Positions 1-11,845 are shown, numbered from the stretch's first letter. The stretch: 64,000 bases of DNA from Leguminivora glycinivorella (GCF_023078275.1 NC_062990.1:16321549-16385548), one strand, 5' to 3'. Translations and numbers: made by a program. The notes: a model not told the origin generated them from the sequence alone.

Positions 1-740
1 GTAATTTAACCTAAATTAAAACTAAAAAAAAATCCCCCTTCGGCAATGTTCCGTAGGTGCTAGCAACATTACATCGCTGAATCAGCGAATGGGGGAATTT
101 ATATTTTACTTTTAATTTTGAGAGAACTTGGACATTTTTATGTAGATATTTCGTGGCTGTGGATCACGTTAATTTAATTTAACAGAAGTTTCACAAAAAC
201 TTTTGAAATTTAAGTATTATTCTCCTTTCACTGAGATTTGAGTGTATTAAAAAGAAGTCAAATCTTTTTTATTGTCGAAATTTCGTAACAATCAGATGCG
301 AAAAGTGTCATTTTTTAATACCTTAATTAATCTTTAGTGTAAATTGTTTGGAACTGTTGGTTCTATACCGTTTGGGGGCGCTGTCTGCTTTATCCACACG
401 ATGAATGTAATTTTTCGCGACGCATATGCTATTAAATTGAGTAACGTATTAAAATCATGGTAGCGACACCAAAAATAAATTTCTCTTCGGCATGAAATTT
501 TAGAAGAAAGAAGCCATCTCCTCATTTACTTAGCTACCAGTTAACCGGCGGTTAAATAATGAAAAACAGAGCTATAAATTATACTAAACCCACCATACAC
601 CGATCCAAATTCAATTCTGTTCTTTAACGGCTTTAGTAAAATGGCCGAAAAAGTTAAATGGGGGGATTTGGTGCTAAAGTATGGTAGTAATTGAGAGTTC
701 AATGCTTTTAAACTAGTTGAATAGTATGAAGTTTTTTTTT
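1..740. other. AT-rich non-coding DNA, no recognised feature
   Basis: I see no gene, tandem array or clear mobile-element end here. The longest open frame (about 63 codons on the minus strand near 334-525) has no recognisable motif and is compatible with chance in AT-rich DNA. Confidence 0.5.
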
Positions 741-972
741 AAACCCTGACGCAAAAACTACGGGGTGTTATAAGTTTGACGTGTCTGTCTGTCTGTTTGC
801 CTATCTGTCTGTATGTGTGTCTGTCTGTGGTATCGTAGCTCCCGAACGGATGAACCGATTTAGATTTTTTTTTGTGCTGAGTTAGTCGGGAGTGTTTTTA
901 GCCATGTTTCATGAAAATCGGTCCACTATGTCGCGGTCGGGGTTTTTTTCCAAATTTTAATTTTGTGGTTAT
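741..972 (+). repeat. GTCT-microsatellite repeat, family A, copy 1
   Basis: Family A recurs at least 17 times in this window. Read in this orientation it starts with AACCCCCGACGCAAAAACG, followed by a short GC hairpin and GGGGTGTTATAAGTTTGACG. Then come a variable GTCT/GTGT microsatellite and a conserved block around GAACGGATGAACCGATTTAG. It ends with GTCGGGGG and the near-palindrome CAAAATTTTAATTTTGTGG. Copies are about 200-290 bp and have no coding capacity. I infer a non-autonomous mobile family of the microsatellite-associated kind known from Lepidoptera. Terminal signatures of a transposon class are not clear. This copy has a short GTCT tract. Confidence 0.85.
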
Positions 973-1605
973 GTTTTATTTTCTTTATTAGGGAAAACAA
1001 CAGACAAAGGAAGGTCTTATAAATAAAAAGATTATTAAATAACACAATAGCTTTTTGTACCTATACAACCCACATCCTCAGACAATTCCCACTAAGATTT
1101 ATAGATTTAACCCTTAAAAGGACAATTTGTCAATTTGACAGAATTTGACTAATTTCCGAAATTCTTCTGCCCTATTAAAGGTTAAGGCCCACTTGCACCA
1201 ACCACTTAACTCAGGGTTAGGGGGCTGTCATCTGTCAAATTCAATATATTGGTGGGTTAACCCTCCATTTTGTAGGGTTAACCCCATACTGTAGTTCATC
1301 GGGAATAAGAATCAATTCTCGATCATTTTAACACTTCCATAACCCGTTTATTATAATTATTATTCGCCTATTATCACAACCAGAATAGCCCTAGTCTGAA
1401 TTCGTGGCCTACTGCCCAATATTATACAATATAGAATAATGGGGGCTACGTGAGAGGAATAGACGAGTCTATTTTTCCTGAATGCAAATGAACCCGCCCG
1501 AACCCGAGGGAGTTTTGATTGACCGATGTTACGTAGGTAAATAAAGTTTATATAATTTTAGTAACAGTTTTTGATGTTTTATGGTAATTCTCTCTATGGT
1601 TAATT
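973..1605. other. Non-coding stretch with degenerate repeat pieces
   Basis: Bases 980-1100 resemble, in inverse orientation, a piece at about 55945-56083 (shared AGGGAAAACAACAG-like and CAATTCCCACTA-like words). Near 1190-1290 is a GGGTTAACCC-rich, MITE-like fragment beginning with CCCACTTGCACCAACC. No gene is visible. Confidence 0.4.
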
Positions 1606-1716
1606 TTAGCTTTTCCCCGCGGCTTCGCTCGCGTTAATGCTCCATACAAACTTCCACCCCCCCCCCCCTCCCTCCTTTTGAAAAAGTACGAAGGAACTAG
1701 AGAGAGTTACAAAGTA

Positions 1717-1962
1717 TTTAAAAATATTTTAAGCGGGTTACTCACGTATTAAGTCGATATAGCGTTCGACATGTTTCGATCCAATTTTCGAGGATCTTTC
1801 TCAAGAGTAGCGACCCCGCCTTTACATGTCGAGAGCGCGACGCATACTGCGGGCGCTCTAATTGGACCGAAACATGTCGAACGCTATATCGACTTAATAC
1901 GTGAGTAACCCGCTTAAAATATTTTTAAATATGTATGAGTCTCACGGGAGTTTTATAATTAA
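1717..1962. mobile_element. 246-bp hairpin retroposon with 12-bp target duplication
   Basis: The insert is flanked by AGTTACAAAGTA at 1705-1716 and again at 1963-1974, a 12-bp target duplication that interrupts element E0. Most of the insert is an inverted repeat: arms 1715-1785 and 1861-1931 are 71 nt each and nearly perfect, and include GCGGGTTACTCACGTATTAA and GTTCGACATGTTTCG. The left arm overlaps the duplication by two bases. A long duplication points to target-primed integration, although the foldback shape looks MITE-like, so the class is uncertain. Confidence 0.7.
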
Positions 1963-2091
1963 AGTTACAAAGTAGCCTAGGTATGTCACTCTCCATCCCT
2001 TCAACTATCTCAACATAAAATTATGTCAATTTGTCGCTCCGTTTTCCCATGACAGACGGACAAATAACAACACATGCTTTCCCATTTATCT

Positions 2092-2567
2092 AAATATATA
2101 AAAGAAGAAGCTGACTGACTGACTGACTGACTGACTGACTGACTGACTGACATATCAACGCACAGCCGAAACCGCTGGTCCTAGAGATTTCAAATTTGGC
2201 ACGTAGGTTCCTTATATAGTGTAGAGGAGCACTAAGAAAGGATTTTCCAAAATTCACCTCCTAAGGGGGTCAAATGGGGGTTCAAAGTTTGTATGGGGAA
2301 ACAAGATTAGTTTGACTATTTTATTCGAAACTTCACAGGAAGATTCCTTAAGACATATGACTGAATACGTGTTTCAGGTTTTTTGAAAATTTAACCCCTA
2401 AAAGGGTGAAAAGGGGGTGATAAAGTAAAAAAATCAATATGGGTATCGTTTTTATGGTTTATCGGGTCGCTGATCACGATAAATACAACGTTTTTAAAAT
2501 CTAACGAGGCGGAAGTGAAATACCTTCTCCCCTGTTGTGGTGCAATGGGGTTTAAATATCAAAAAAA
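2092..2567 (+). repeat. Helitron internal unit 1 (about 475 bp)
   Basis: The unit starts AATATATAAAAGAAG, continues with nine or so GACT repeats (2110-2150) and the motif CACAGCCGAAACCGCTGGTC, and ends GTGCAATGGGGTTTAAATAT. The next unit follows head-to-tail. Confidence 0.85.
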
Positions 2568-2748
2568 TATATAAAAGAAGATATTGACTGACTGACTGAC
2601 ATATCGACACACAGCCGAAACCGCTGGTCCTAGAGATTTCGAATTTGGCACGTCCCAACAAACAAAATATCCTTATAAAATCAATCTATAAGGGCTAAAC
2701 ACTCATAGTAGTTTTAAAATAGCATTCATTATGCCAGAGTTCCTTATA

Positions 2749-3108
2749 GCGGCTCATTATAAGAGAATTTGGCCTAATAGTACATTTACTCTTATAATTT
2801 GGCCATGTACACGTTAATAAGTCAAATTTATATGACTGCAATAAGGGTTTAAAAATATTTACTCTTATAGTAGCTCATTATAAGAGGATTTGGCCAATAG
2901 TACATTTACTCTTATAACTTGGCCATGTACACGTTAATAAGTCCAATTTATATGACTGCAATAAGGGTTTAAAAATATTTACTCTTATAGTAGCTCATTA
3001 TAAGAGGATTTGGCCAATAGTACATTTACTCTTATAACTTGGCCATGTACACGTTAATAAGTCCAATTTATATGACTGCAATAAGGGTTTAAAAATATGT
3101 ATTCTTAT
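2749..3108. repeat. 120-bp tandem repeat, three copies
   Basis: The period is exactly 120 bp. Each copy contains GCTCATTATAAGAGGATTTGG, then CTCTTATAACTTGGCC, then GACTGCAATAAGGG. The last two copies are almost identical and the first differs at a few sites. It lies inside the left subterminal region of the 4.15-kb element and multiplies its TTATAAG motifs. Confidence 0.85.
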
Positions 3109-3560
3109 AGAAGCCATTTAAAATGCCTTTTCGCTGTATAATATTCAAAGCACTATAAAAGCTTTTGTTATGGCCAATTATTCTTATAAAAGTAATGCAT
3201 AAGATAACTATGATGCTTTATGCCTCATAGGAGCATATTAGAAAACGTCTATCCAGCAAACAAATTACAGCATTTTATAGTGTTTAAAAGAATTAAAGCA
3301 ATACATTTTCTCTTATACAATAATTATAAAGGCATTATTCTTGAAAGTGTCGTATTAAAAGTTTTTATAAAACTTGATTCGTCATTTTGAAAATCCAGCG
3401 AATGTGAACAATCTGATCCCAACTTATCGATTAGTGGTTCCGTAGAGGATGCCATTATGGAATAATTATAAGAATATGCAGGCAAGCAGCAGTGACAGTA
3501 ATACAGGTATATCGTTAAATGATGAATTGAGTTTGGATTTAGCTTAATAATTATATTTTT

Positions 3561-4097
3561 AGGGTTCCGTAGTCAACTAGGAACCCTCATAGTTTCGCCA
3601 TGTCTGTCTGTCCGTCCGTCCGTCCGCGGATAATCTCAGTAACCGTTAGCACTAGAAAGCTGAAATTTGGTACCAATATGTATATCAATTACGCCAACAA
3701 AGTGCAAAAATAAAAAAATGGAATAAAATGTTTTATTAGGGTACCCCCCTACATGTAAAGTGGGGGCGGATTTTTTTTTTTCATTCCAACCCCAACGTGT
3801 GATATATTGTTGGATAGGTATTTAAAAATGAATAAGGGTTTAGTAAGATCGTTTTTTGATAATATTAATATTTTCGGAAATAATCGCTCCTAAAGGAAAA
3901 AAAAGTGCGTCCCCCCCCTCTAACTTTTGAACCATATGTTTAAAAAATATGAAAAAAATCACAAAAGTAGAACTTTATAAAGACTTTCTAGGAAAATTGT
4001 TTTGAACTTGATAGGTTTAGTAGTTTTTGAGAAAAATACGGAAAACTACGGAACCCTACACTGAGCGTGGCCCGACACGCTCTTGGCCGGTTTTTTT
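3561..4097 (-). repeat. GGAC-microsatellite repeat, family B, copy 1
   Basis: Read on the minus strand, family B starts AAAAACCGGCCAAGAGCGTG and forms the hairpin GAGCGTG...CACGCTC. It then has AGGGTTCCGTAGTTTTCCG and a long AT-rich body with a G-run before ACGCACTTTTTTT. After that come a GACG/GGAC tetranucleotide tract and the end GACTACGGAACCCT. GGGTTCCGTAG at one side and CTACGGAACCC at the other are inverted. Here the microsatellite is very short (GTCC x4). Copies 2 and 3 are at 23537-24112 and 37500-38086. Confidence 0.85.
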
Positions 4098-4733
4098 GTT
4101 CTTATTTAAGGTGTCTGTAGCTCTGCGGTGAAAAATGTTAAGGTATATACAGCGGGGCCGCGGGGCAGATATCGACTGGAGGGCAAATGTAACTGGTCCA
4201 TTGTTTCCATGTTTTACAATGTTTACATTATTAAATAGAGTGTCCACCGGTTATACCAGACTAGCATGCACTCGGAGGTGGCCAATTATACATAACTGAG
4301 CGTATAAGAGACTATTACCAAGGCACTCAGTTTTTTTATCCATCAGTACCTAATATTAATTTTTAAGATTAACTTTATTAGAATAAGTTCCAAAAGTGTA
4401 TTCCTTACTTTATGGACTTTGGTCTGAAATAAAAAAAAATCTTTTATTGCGGATTATCATTGTGAATGTTGGACGATCTGAATAAGTGAATACAATGTTC
4501 GGCTATTTTAAGAAGAAACCGATTTTATATGTAGTCCTTTTGGGACTAAGACAGATTAAAATTGAGGACAAATAAAGACAAACTCACTGTTTTTAAGATA
4601 TTTATTTATGTGCAACGAAACCAAACCGATACAAGTAACTTTATAAGATTAATATTTTCAGTTCTATTGCTCACGATGTTGCTGTTTCAATGAGTCTACA
4701 TACTTCAAAATATTAATATATTCTTCAGAGCGC
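4098..4733. other. Non-coding interior of the 4.15-kb element
   Basis: I see no ORF beyond shadows of family B, no tandem array and no TIR. The base composition matches the rest of the element. Confidence 0.4.
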
Positions 4734-5060
4734 CTACACGGTGGTAGAAATTGTAATTAACCTATCAGTAAATTTCCAAAATAATAAGTAGTTTCTTTTA
4801 TCGAGGTCTTCATCAAATTCACAAAAGATATATTGATTTTCGTTTTCTTGTTTTGAATTATCAGCGCCATCTTTGCTTGGTGTGATTTTCTTACAACCTA
4901 AACTATTTCCTGCGTCCTCTTCCATTTTGCATGTTTTTTGATCCACCACTCCGGGCTTATTTTTGGGTGTAAGTAATGATTGTGACTGATTTTCTCCATC
5001 AGAATATGTGCCGTTTTGTAGTTCATTTACTAAGAGGAGGAGAAGAATTGTCATCTTCAC
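4734..5060 (-). other. Unassigned 108-codon open frame inside the 4.15-kb element
   Basis: This is the longest open frame in the nested element. It begins MKMTILLLLLVNELQNG and continues hydrophilic, rich in Asn, Lys, Asp and Ser, with three Cys near the middle (KTCKMEED, LGCKKI, FCEFDED). The leucine run is encoded by a pyrimidine-rich tract ending in TTAG, which also looks like a splice acceptor, so the true start could be an exon boundary rather than this Met. I recognise no domain. It may be a broken transposon gene exon or chance. Confidence 0.25.
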
Positions 5061-6055
5061 GTCACTAAAAACGGCTGACTATGTATCTCATCCACAGATT
5101 CTGTAACAATAACCATAATAATAAATATCAAATAGCGTATTTGACTCAGCATTTACAATAAATCAATTCCTATTGATATATATAGTAATAAAATAAGGCA
5201 CCAGAAGATTAAATATTCCGAAGCACAAGTTTGTTTTAAATTGAAAATTCTAGGTATAACTTCCTAATGAAATATTGAAAATATCAGTATTACCTGACAT
5301 GCTGCGGACTACACGGTTTTATTTTGTTCTATGTCGGTTAATCGAACCAAACCTTTATCAAAGCGTTCCCCAAAATACCGGTTTAAAAAGAACGGTTTTT
5401 CGAACAAAAATGCAATTTCAAATAACTAGACAGCGGATTTCAGGTAGCGATTTAAACAGCGGATTTCAGGTAGCGATCCAAACATTAATATGGATATGAC
5501 TAGTGCAATTTTTTAAATACATGTCATGTGGTTTATAATCTATTATTGTTACCTACATCGCACACCACAAACTTCACTGAATAATTAGATTAAATTAATG
5601 TTATTTTTTCAACAAACTACATTTAAAAAAAAGTATTTTATTCTAAATAATGGTCTTTCCATTTAAATATATATAAGAAGCGAATTATTTTCATTTTTAT
5701 ATTCTTTGAGCCATAATAGAAGTTTTTACTGTGCAATGCGCAGAAGAAATATTAAAGAAATAAGTATAAATAAATATTTTTTTTATTTTTATTTATTATC
5801 ATTATAATTTTTGCCCAATATTCACAAAAGCATCCAAAAAGGGTTTTACTTTTATGTTCCCATACATTTTTTCGTGTGTAGAAAAAATAATATATATTGT
5901 ATGCGAGTCATATTCATATTAATATTCAAATCGCTACCTGAAATCTGCTCTCTAACGATAACGTTATGAATTTTTAACTGGTATCCGTTACAAATATTTA
6001 ACTAGATGGTAAGGTTCGGGATTTCACTAATTGTGAGAAGGAACCCTAAAGATAT
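5061..6055. other. Non-coding interior of the 4.15-kb element (right half)
   Basis: The DNA is AT-rich. A small local duplication places CAGCGGATTTCAGGTAGCGA twice at about 5430-5480, and an inverse partner (TCGCTACCTGAAATCTGCTC) lies at 5931-5950. No gene is visible. Confidence 0.45.
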
Positions 6056-7162
6056 ATAAAATGGCGAATCATAAGTAACACCGGTGGCTATTATAAAGTA
6101 TTTACTCTTATAGAGTATTTGTAAATGATGTGCTTACTGCTTTTACTCTTATAACAGCCTTGCTCAAGACATGTCAAAATTAATTAACCGCATTTTTAGT
6201 ACAAAACCGTTGAAATACAAGGGCGCATTAATAATACAACACATTTTATATCACATTTCACCATGAAATTGGATTCCCACACAGTTTTCATAATAAATAA
6301 GCAAATAATTGTAATATGTAAAAGTTAACTTACCGTTTACTAACTTGCAAAATGGATGACTTGATGATGATGTACACATAAATCACTACGAAAAGCACAA
6401 TAAACTTTTAAAACAGCATCCTGTTTCGCCGTTATGAGTTTTACTCCCTTATATCTGATGATCACAAAACGTGTACAAGAGCTATTGCCCTTATTAAAGC
6501 TTTGAATATGATTCTTACAAGTATAATTGCCTTTATTAAAGCTTTAAATATGATTCTTATTAGTACATTAGCCTTTTAAAAGCACTTTTCTTGCCATTAT
6601 AAGGTTAACTTTCTTATTGCATGCCATAATAAAGCACGTACAAGATAAGAAAGCTAATAATATAGCAACTACAAGGGGGATATAAGGTTTTTGGCCTTAT
6701 AAGGTGTGCCCAAATGCCCTCTTGTAAAGGGTTTACAAGGTTATTATAAGAGTACTATTTTTGGCATTATAAGCCACTATAAGACTAATTTTTGTTAGTT
6801 GGGGTAGGTTCCTTATATAGTGTAGAGGAGCACTAAGAAAGGATTTTCCAAAATTCACCTCCTAAGGAGGTCAAATGGGGGTTCAAAGTTTGTATGGGGA
6901 AACAAGATTAGTTTGACTATTTTATTCGAAACTTCACAGGAAGATTCCTTAAGACATATGACTGAATACGTGTTTCAGGTTTTTTGAAAATTTAACCCCT
7001 AAAAGGGTGAAAAGGGGGTGATAAAGTCAAAAAATCAATATGGGTATCGTTTTTATGGTTTATCGGGTCGCTGATCACGATAAATACAACGTTTTTTAAA
7101 ATCTAACGAGGCGGAAGTGAAATACCTTCTCCCCTGTTGTGGTGCAATGGGGTTTAAATAAG

Positions 7163-7605
7163 TATATAAAAGATGATATTGACTGACTGATTGACATATC
7201 GACACACAGCCGAAACCGCTGGTCCTAGAGATTTCAAATTTGGCACATAGGTTCCTTATATGGCGTAGAGGAGCACTAAGAAAGGATTTTTCAAAATTCT
7301 CCTCTTAAAAGGGTGAAATGGTTGTTCAAAGTTTGTATGGGGAAACAAGATTAGTTTGACTATTTTATTCGAAACTTCACAGGAGGATTCCTAAAGACAT
7401 ATGACTAAATACATGTTTCAGGTTTTTTGAAAATTTGACCCCTAAAGGGGGGCAAAGGGGGTAAAGTCAAAAACACAATATGGGTATCGTTTTTATGGTT
7501 TATCGGGTCGCTGATCACGATAAATACAACGATTTTTAAATCTAATGAGGTGGAAAAGAAATTTTCTCCCCTGTTATTGTGCAATGGGGTTAAAATATCC
7601 AAAAT
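7163..7605 (+). repeat. Helitron internal unit 3
   Basis: This is a third tandem unit, more diverged than units 1 and 2 (for example CCTCTTAAAAGGGTGAAATG in place of CCTCCTAAGGGGGTCAAATG). It lacks a few bases in the CCCCTGTTGTGG region. Confidence 0.8.
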
Positions 7606-7732
7606 AGCCATAAGTATAGCTTTAGTTTTTAATCTTTACTTCTGGTTCAAGAGATTTCAAATTGACACGGAAGTTCCTTAGAGGAGCACTAAGAAAGGAT
7701 TTTTCAAAGTTCACCTCCTAGCATGATAATTT
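7606..7732 (+). repeat. Partial, diverged Helitron unit 4
   Basis: Only the AGAGATTTCAAATT and GGAGCACTAAGAAAGG words of the unit remain. It leads directly into the hexamer satellite. Confidence 0.6.
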
Positions 7733-8550
<818 letters not shown>

Positions 8551-9126
8551 CGGAATAATCGGTCGGCAATCGATATTTAGGCAGTGTAAAATGCAGGTGG
8601 CCCAGTGGGAAGGTATTAGTAAGTAGGCATCGGCGAGTATCCTGCATCCGTAAACTATTACATTCAATGTGCTGTAAGAAGATCGTTGTTTGCTTGCCTT
8701 TTATATGTTTACGTTTGCAATAAGTATAAGCAAAATGGAAAAAATTGTAAGCGATAATGCAAGGAAGTACTTTTTACCCTACCGACCATAGCGTCGAGAT
8801 ACTGGCTATGTGGGTTGTATGAAGTTTCCCCAGTATAAATATTTATATAGGTAAAATACATACATATTCGCACCTACGCTGTGGTCGCTGTGTAACAATT
8901 CTACAATCATTGCAAGAATTTCTTTTAAAACAATATTAATATGTGTAAGGTACAGTCAGCCAAAACCGGACCGTACAGCAAATAGATCAGTTACAATGGC
9001 CCTCCAGTCGAGAATTGCCCCGCTTTACCTTAATCGAAATAATCGCGGACAGATGTACCTACAAAGAAACCTACGGATCCAAATGAAAATCTTATTTTTT
9101 GTAAACGTTTCAATAAGAATACTTTT
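8551..9126. other. 3' body of the Helitron, non-coding
   Basis: This is unique-looking sequence between the satellite and the terminal hairpin. I see no ORF of note. Its conservation as part of the element is inferred from its position inside the TC...CTAG boundaries. Confidence 0.6.
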
Positions 9127-9259
9127 ATTACGCGGGCGAAGCCGCGGGTAAAAGCTAGTAATATTATAGTACGGATCTACGGATGTCATAAAAATGATTA
9201 TTATTTGTACGGAGAAAGTGAAAAGTTACCCCAAACAGTTGTTTTTTGCTAAAATATTC

Positions 9260-9512
9260 ATTTGCCCGTGTGGTGACGGGTTAAGCATTTCACCACCCCC
9301 TTTCTTCCCGTGGGTGTCGTAGAAGGTGACTGTGGGATATGGGTTAAATTGTGGCGTAGGCGAGAGGCTGGCAACCTGTCACTGCAATGTCACAGTTTCG
9401 TTTTCTTTCAACCCCTTATTTGCCAAGAGTGGCACTGAAACCTGAGTAGTTTCATGTGCTCTGCCTACCCCTTCATGGGACACAGGCGTGATTGTACGTA
9501 TGTATTCATTTT
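9260..9512 (+). repeat. SINE-like repeat, family M, copy 1
   Basis: The unit starts near CCCGTGTGGTGACGGGTTAAG and passes through GACTGTGGGATATGGGTTAA, GAGAGGCTGGCAACCTGTC, AACCCCTTATTTGCCAAGAG and CATGTGCTCTGCCTACCCC. It ends in a TATG tail. A variable simple tail and 5'-truncated copies elsewhere suggest retroposition. No tRNA boxes are evident. Other copies or pieces are listed separately. Confidence 0.75.
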
Positions 9513-9827
9513 CCGTGATGTTTACTGCTTTACGCTATAGAGTACCGTATCTGTAATATAATAATGTAAAAAAAATACCAAGCCGATGGTTAATGACAGT
9601 TTTTATTACAAACCTTGGCTATTAACACTTTCGAAACCGGGCTCTACGCGGCGCTACATTTTCGCTACATACGGGGAAACCCATGTAATCGGCTACGCTT
9701 CTACGAGCGGTGTGCCCGACAGTCGGGTTCTTGGTAGCGAAAGTGTTAAGACTCCTTCTATAAGTATGGTTCTGTGGTTGCTACATACCTGAAACAAATA
9801 ATAAAATATATTTAGTATTTAGTGTTG

Positions 9828-10060
9828 AAAATGACCTAACCAAAAAAAATCTAAATTTTGAAAAATAAGTAGTAGTAGACCGATTTTCATCAAACATTTC
9901 TAAGAACACTCCCGACTAATTCAGCTTTCAAACAAAAAAAAAACGAAATCTATATCGAAAGCTACGATTCCATGCGATGTCTACACACAAGCAAACAGAC
10001 ACACAGACAGACAGAGACGTCAAACTTATAACACCCCATCGTTTTTGCATCGGGGATAAA
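9828..10060 (-). repeat. Family A, copy 2 (diverged)
   Basis: The terminal near-palindrome and the GACCGCGAC block are degraded. The AACACTCCCGACTAATTCAG core and the end ACCCCATCGTTTTTGCATCGG are clear. Confidence 0.8.
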
Positions 10061-10069
10061 AAATAACAT

Positions 10070-10248
10070 ACATACATTCATGCAATCACGCCTGTATCCC
10101 ATAAAGGGGTAGGCAGAGCACATGAAACTACTAAAGCTTCAGGGCCACTCGTGGCAAATAAGGGGTTAAAAGAAAACAAAACTGTGGCATTGCAGTGACA
10201 GGTTGCCAGCCTCTCGCCTACACCACAATTTAACCCATATCCCATACA
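10070..10248 (-). repeat. Family M, copy 2, 5'-truncated
   Basis: Its CATACATACATT tail abuts family A copy 2. The unit ends at ACCCATATCCCA, so the first third of family M is missing. Confidence 0.75.
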
Positions 10249-10689
10249 AAATAAAAAAAATTAAAAAAAAAGTTACTTAATATTTCATTTAAAACAAAAT
10301 TTCCAAGTTTATTAAAGAACTAATTTCACTAATAGTTAGAATAGTTGTGGACATACCCGTCCCTGTAAATGTGGGTAGGAAATAATTTGGGCCCTCCGCA
10401 GGTCAAAGCATACCTTAGGGTTATTGAGGTCGGGGTCAAAAGGACTATTTGGGAGAGTATTATAAATAGTTAAGGTTTTAATAGCTTGAATTTTAACACC
10501 TTTTCTACTGTATGTTTATTTCAGACAGATCGGGCAACGACGAAAAATGTTAACACTTTCTTAAGTAAGTAAGTACTGAATTTTACAGCTAATTTTTTTA
10601 ACAAAGGTATGCCCGCTGTTCCCATTTAGAACGCATAATTATTTAAGTACCTACATTTTCAAACTAAATGCAACTTATCAAAAATTACA

Positions 10690-10980
10690 GACATATATAA
10701 TATACAAGGGTTTTGGTCAGACAATCCCGCAGATGGTCAGATGAACTACGGGAAACAGACCAAGATTGGCCCAATACTGCGCAAGACAGGAATAGATGGC
10801 AAGAGCTGGAGGAGGCCTTTACCCGAAAGGGGTCCTAACCAAATATTTAGGCTATAGAAAAAAAAAAAAAAAAAAAACAATAGTACCTAACTTACAACTT
10901 TTTTTCATTATTTAAATATTGTATCGCTTTGGTTATGGAATAAATGGGCTTTTTATTTTATTTTATTTATTTATTTATAA
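10690..10980 (+). mobile_element. LINE 3' end with C-terminal ORF2 tail
   Basis: A short open frame reads RRWSDELRETDQDWPNTAQD followed by RNRWQELEEAFTRKGS and a stop (about 10718-10838). This is the typical C-terminal signature of insect LINE polyproteins, which carry W-AQDR-W-x-EEAF. A poly-A run follows (10860-10877), then GGTTATGGAATAAATGGGC and a TTTA-type tail to about 10980. The copy is strongly 5'-truncated and non-functional. The clade (RTE-like or another) cannot be fixed from 40 residues. Confidence 0.65.
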
Positions 10981-11131
10981 TATACAAGGTGGCCCAAACC
11001 TTGATGTCAAATTTTTTTTAGATTCCTCACATCATGGGTTATCAAAATATACCCCATGTATATTGGCCGATTTTTCGTAGTTTTCGAGTTACGAATTTTT
11101 GAAATTTTTATATTAGTTATTGTAAAAATCA

Positions 11132-11260
11132 AAATCAAAATAATTTATTCAGCAAATAGGCCACACGGGCACTTTTACACGTCATGTTTAGAAAAGATTT
11201 AAAATTGAATTGAAATGACAAATCTATAATTAAATATAAAGTGCCATCATCAAATAAAAC
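11132..11260 (-). repeat. LINE 3'-UTR fragment with ATTTTG tail
   Basis: On the minus strand it reads GTGCCCGTGTGGCCTATTTG, then CTGAATAAATTATTTTGATT and a TTTTGAT simple tail. The same unit recurs at about 35135-35220. A poly-A-signal-like AATAAA and a simple tail mark it as the 3' end of a retroposon. Confidence 0.6.
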
Positions 11261-11631
11261 CGTAATTTTTGACACTGACAGATCTGGTTTGGTACTAATC
11301 CTATCGTATTTTAAATTTAGGATCAGGCCTAAAGCCACAAATGTCTAAAATAACCTAAAAGAACAAACCACAACACGCTCATTATCTAAATAAATCGGAT
11401 TTTTCAAACCAAATCCAATTTAAATCCAAAGAATAGCTAATTTAAATGTGGTTGTACGTTTCGGAACAAAGGTCGAAACCTGTAAGGTTATTAAGGTCAA
11501 GGTTTAAAGGACATTTCAGAAGAGTATTTTAAATAAAAGCTTAACAAATAGAGATAATAGATATTTCTAAGTAAACAGCTCTAACGATTAAACTGTATTG
11601 TTTTAGATACTTTAGAGAGATGTTGACAGAA

Positions 11632-11780
11632 TTTTTTTATGGGATAGGAGGCAAACGAGCAGACAGGTCGCCAAATGGTACGCGATCACTGCCGCCCATG
11701 GACACCCGAAACACCAGAAGTGTTGGAGGGGCAATGCCGGCCTTTAAGATGGGTGTACGCTCTTTTCTTGGAGGTTTGAA
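11632..11780 (+). repeat. Lepidopteran LINE 3' fragment (GCAAACGAGCAGAC type)
   Basis: It contains TTTTTATGGGATAGGAGGC, AAACGAGCAGACAGGTCGCC, GCGATCACTGCCGCCCATGG and GAGGGGCAATGCCGGCC. The same unit is found at 33255-33337 (minus) and 58722-58822 (plus). An open frame across it carries no recognisable protein. Confidence 0.6.
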
Positions 11781-11845
11781 GGTCTACACTTATTATTTAC
11801 AAAAGTGTGCAAAATAAACCATTGGTCACTCATTGACATTACAGA

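Larger units (their letters stand above)
2654..6803. mobile_element. 4.15-kb unclassified TIR element nested in the Helitron
   Basis: The element interrupts unit 2 of the Helitron. Its ends are inverted: CCCAACAAACAAAA on the left, TTTTTGTTAGTTGGG on the right. Flanking GT at 2652-2653 and 6804-6805 would fit a 2-bp target duplication, but the fourth G at the right end makes this ambiguous. Both subterminal regions (about 2660-3350 and 6060-6800) are studded with CTTATAA/TTATAAG words in both orientations, like binding sites for a transposase. The interior carries a family B repeat (3561-4097) and short serine/acid-rich open frames, but no complete transposase. The transposon class is unknown. 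Confidence 0.7.
2568..7162 (+). repeat. Helitron internal unit 2, split by a 4.15-kb insertion
   Basis: The unit starts at 2568 with a three-copy GACT tract, breaks after GGCACGT at 2653 and resumes at about 6804 with the expected TAGGTTCC. From there it runs to about 7162, nearly identical to unit 1. Confidence 0.85.

Noticed and set aside
2110..2150. Regular spacing of short repeats considered as a CRISPR array
   Set aside because: It is a simple GACT tetranucleotide with no spacers, in a eukaryotic transposon context.
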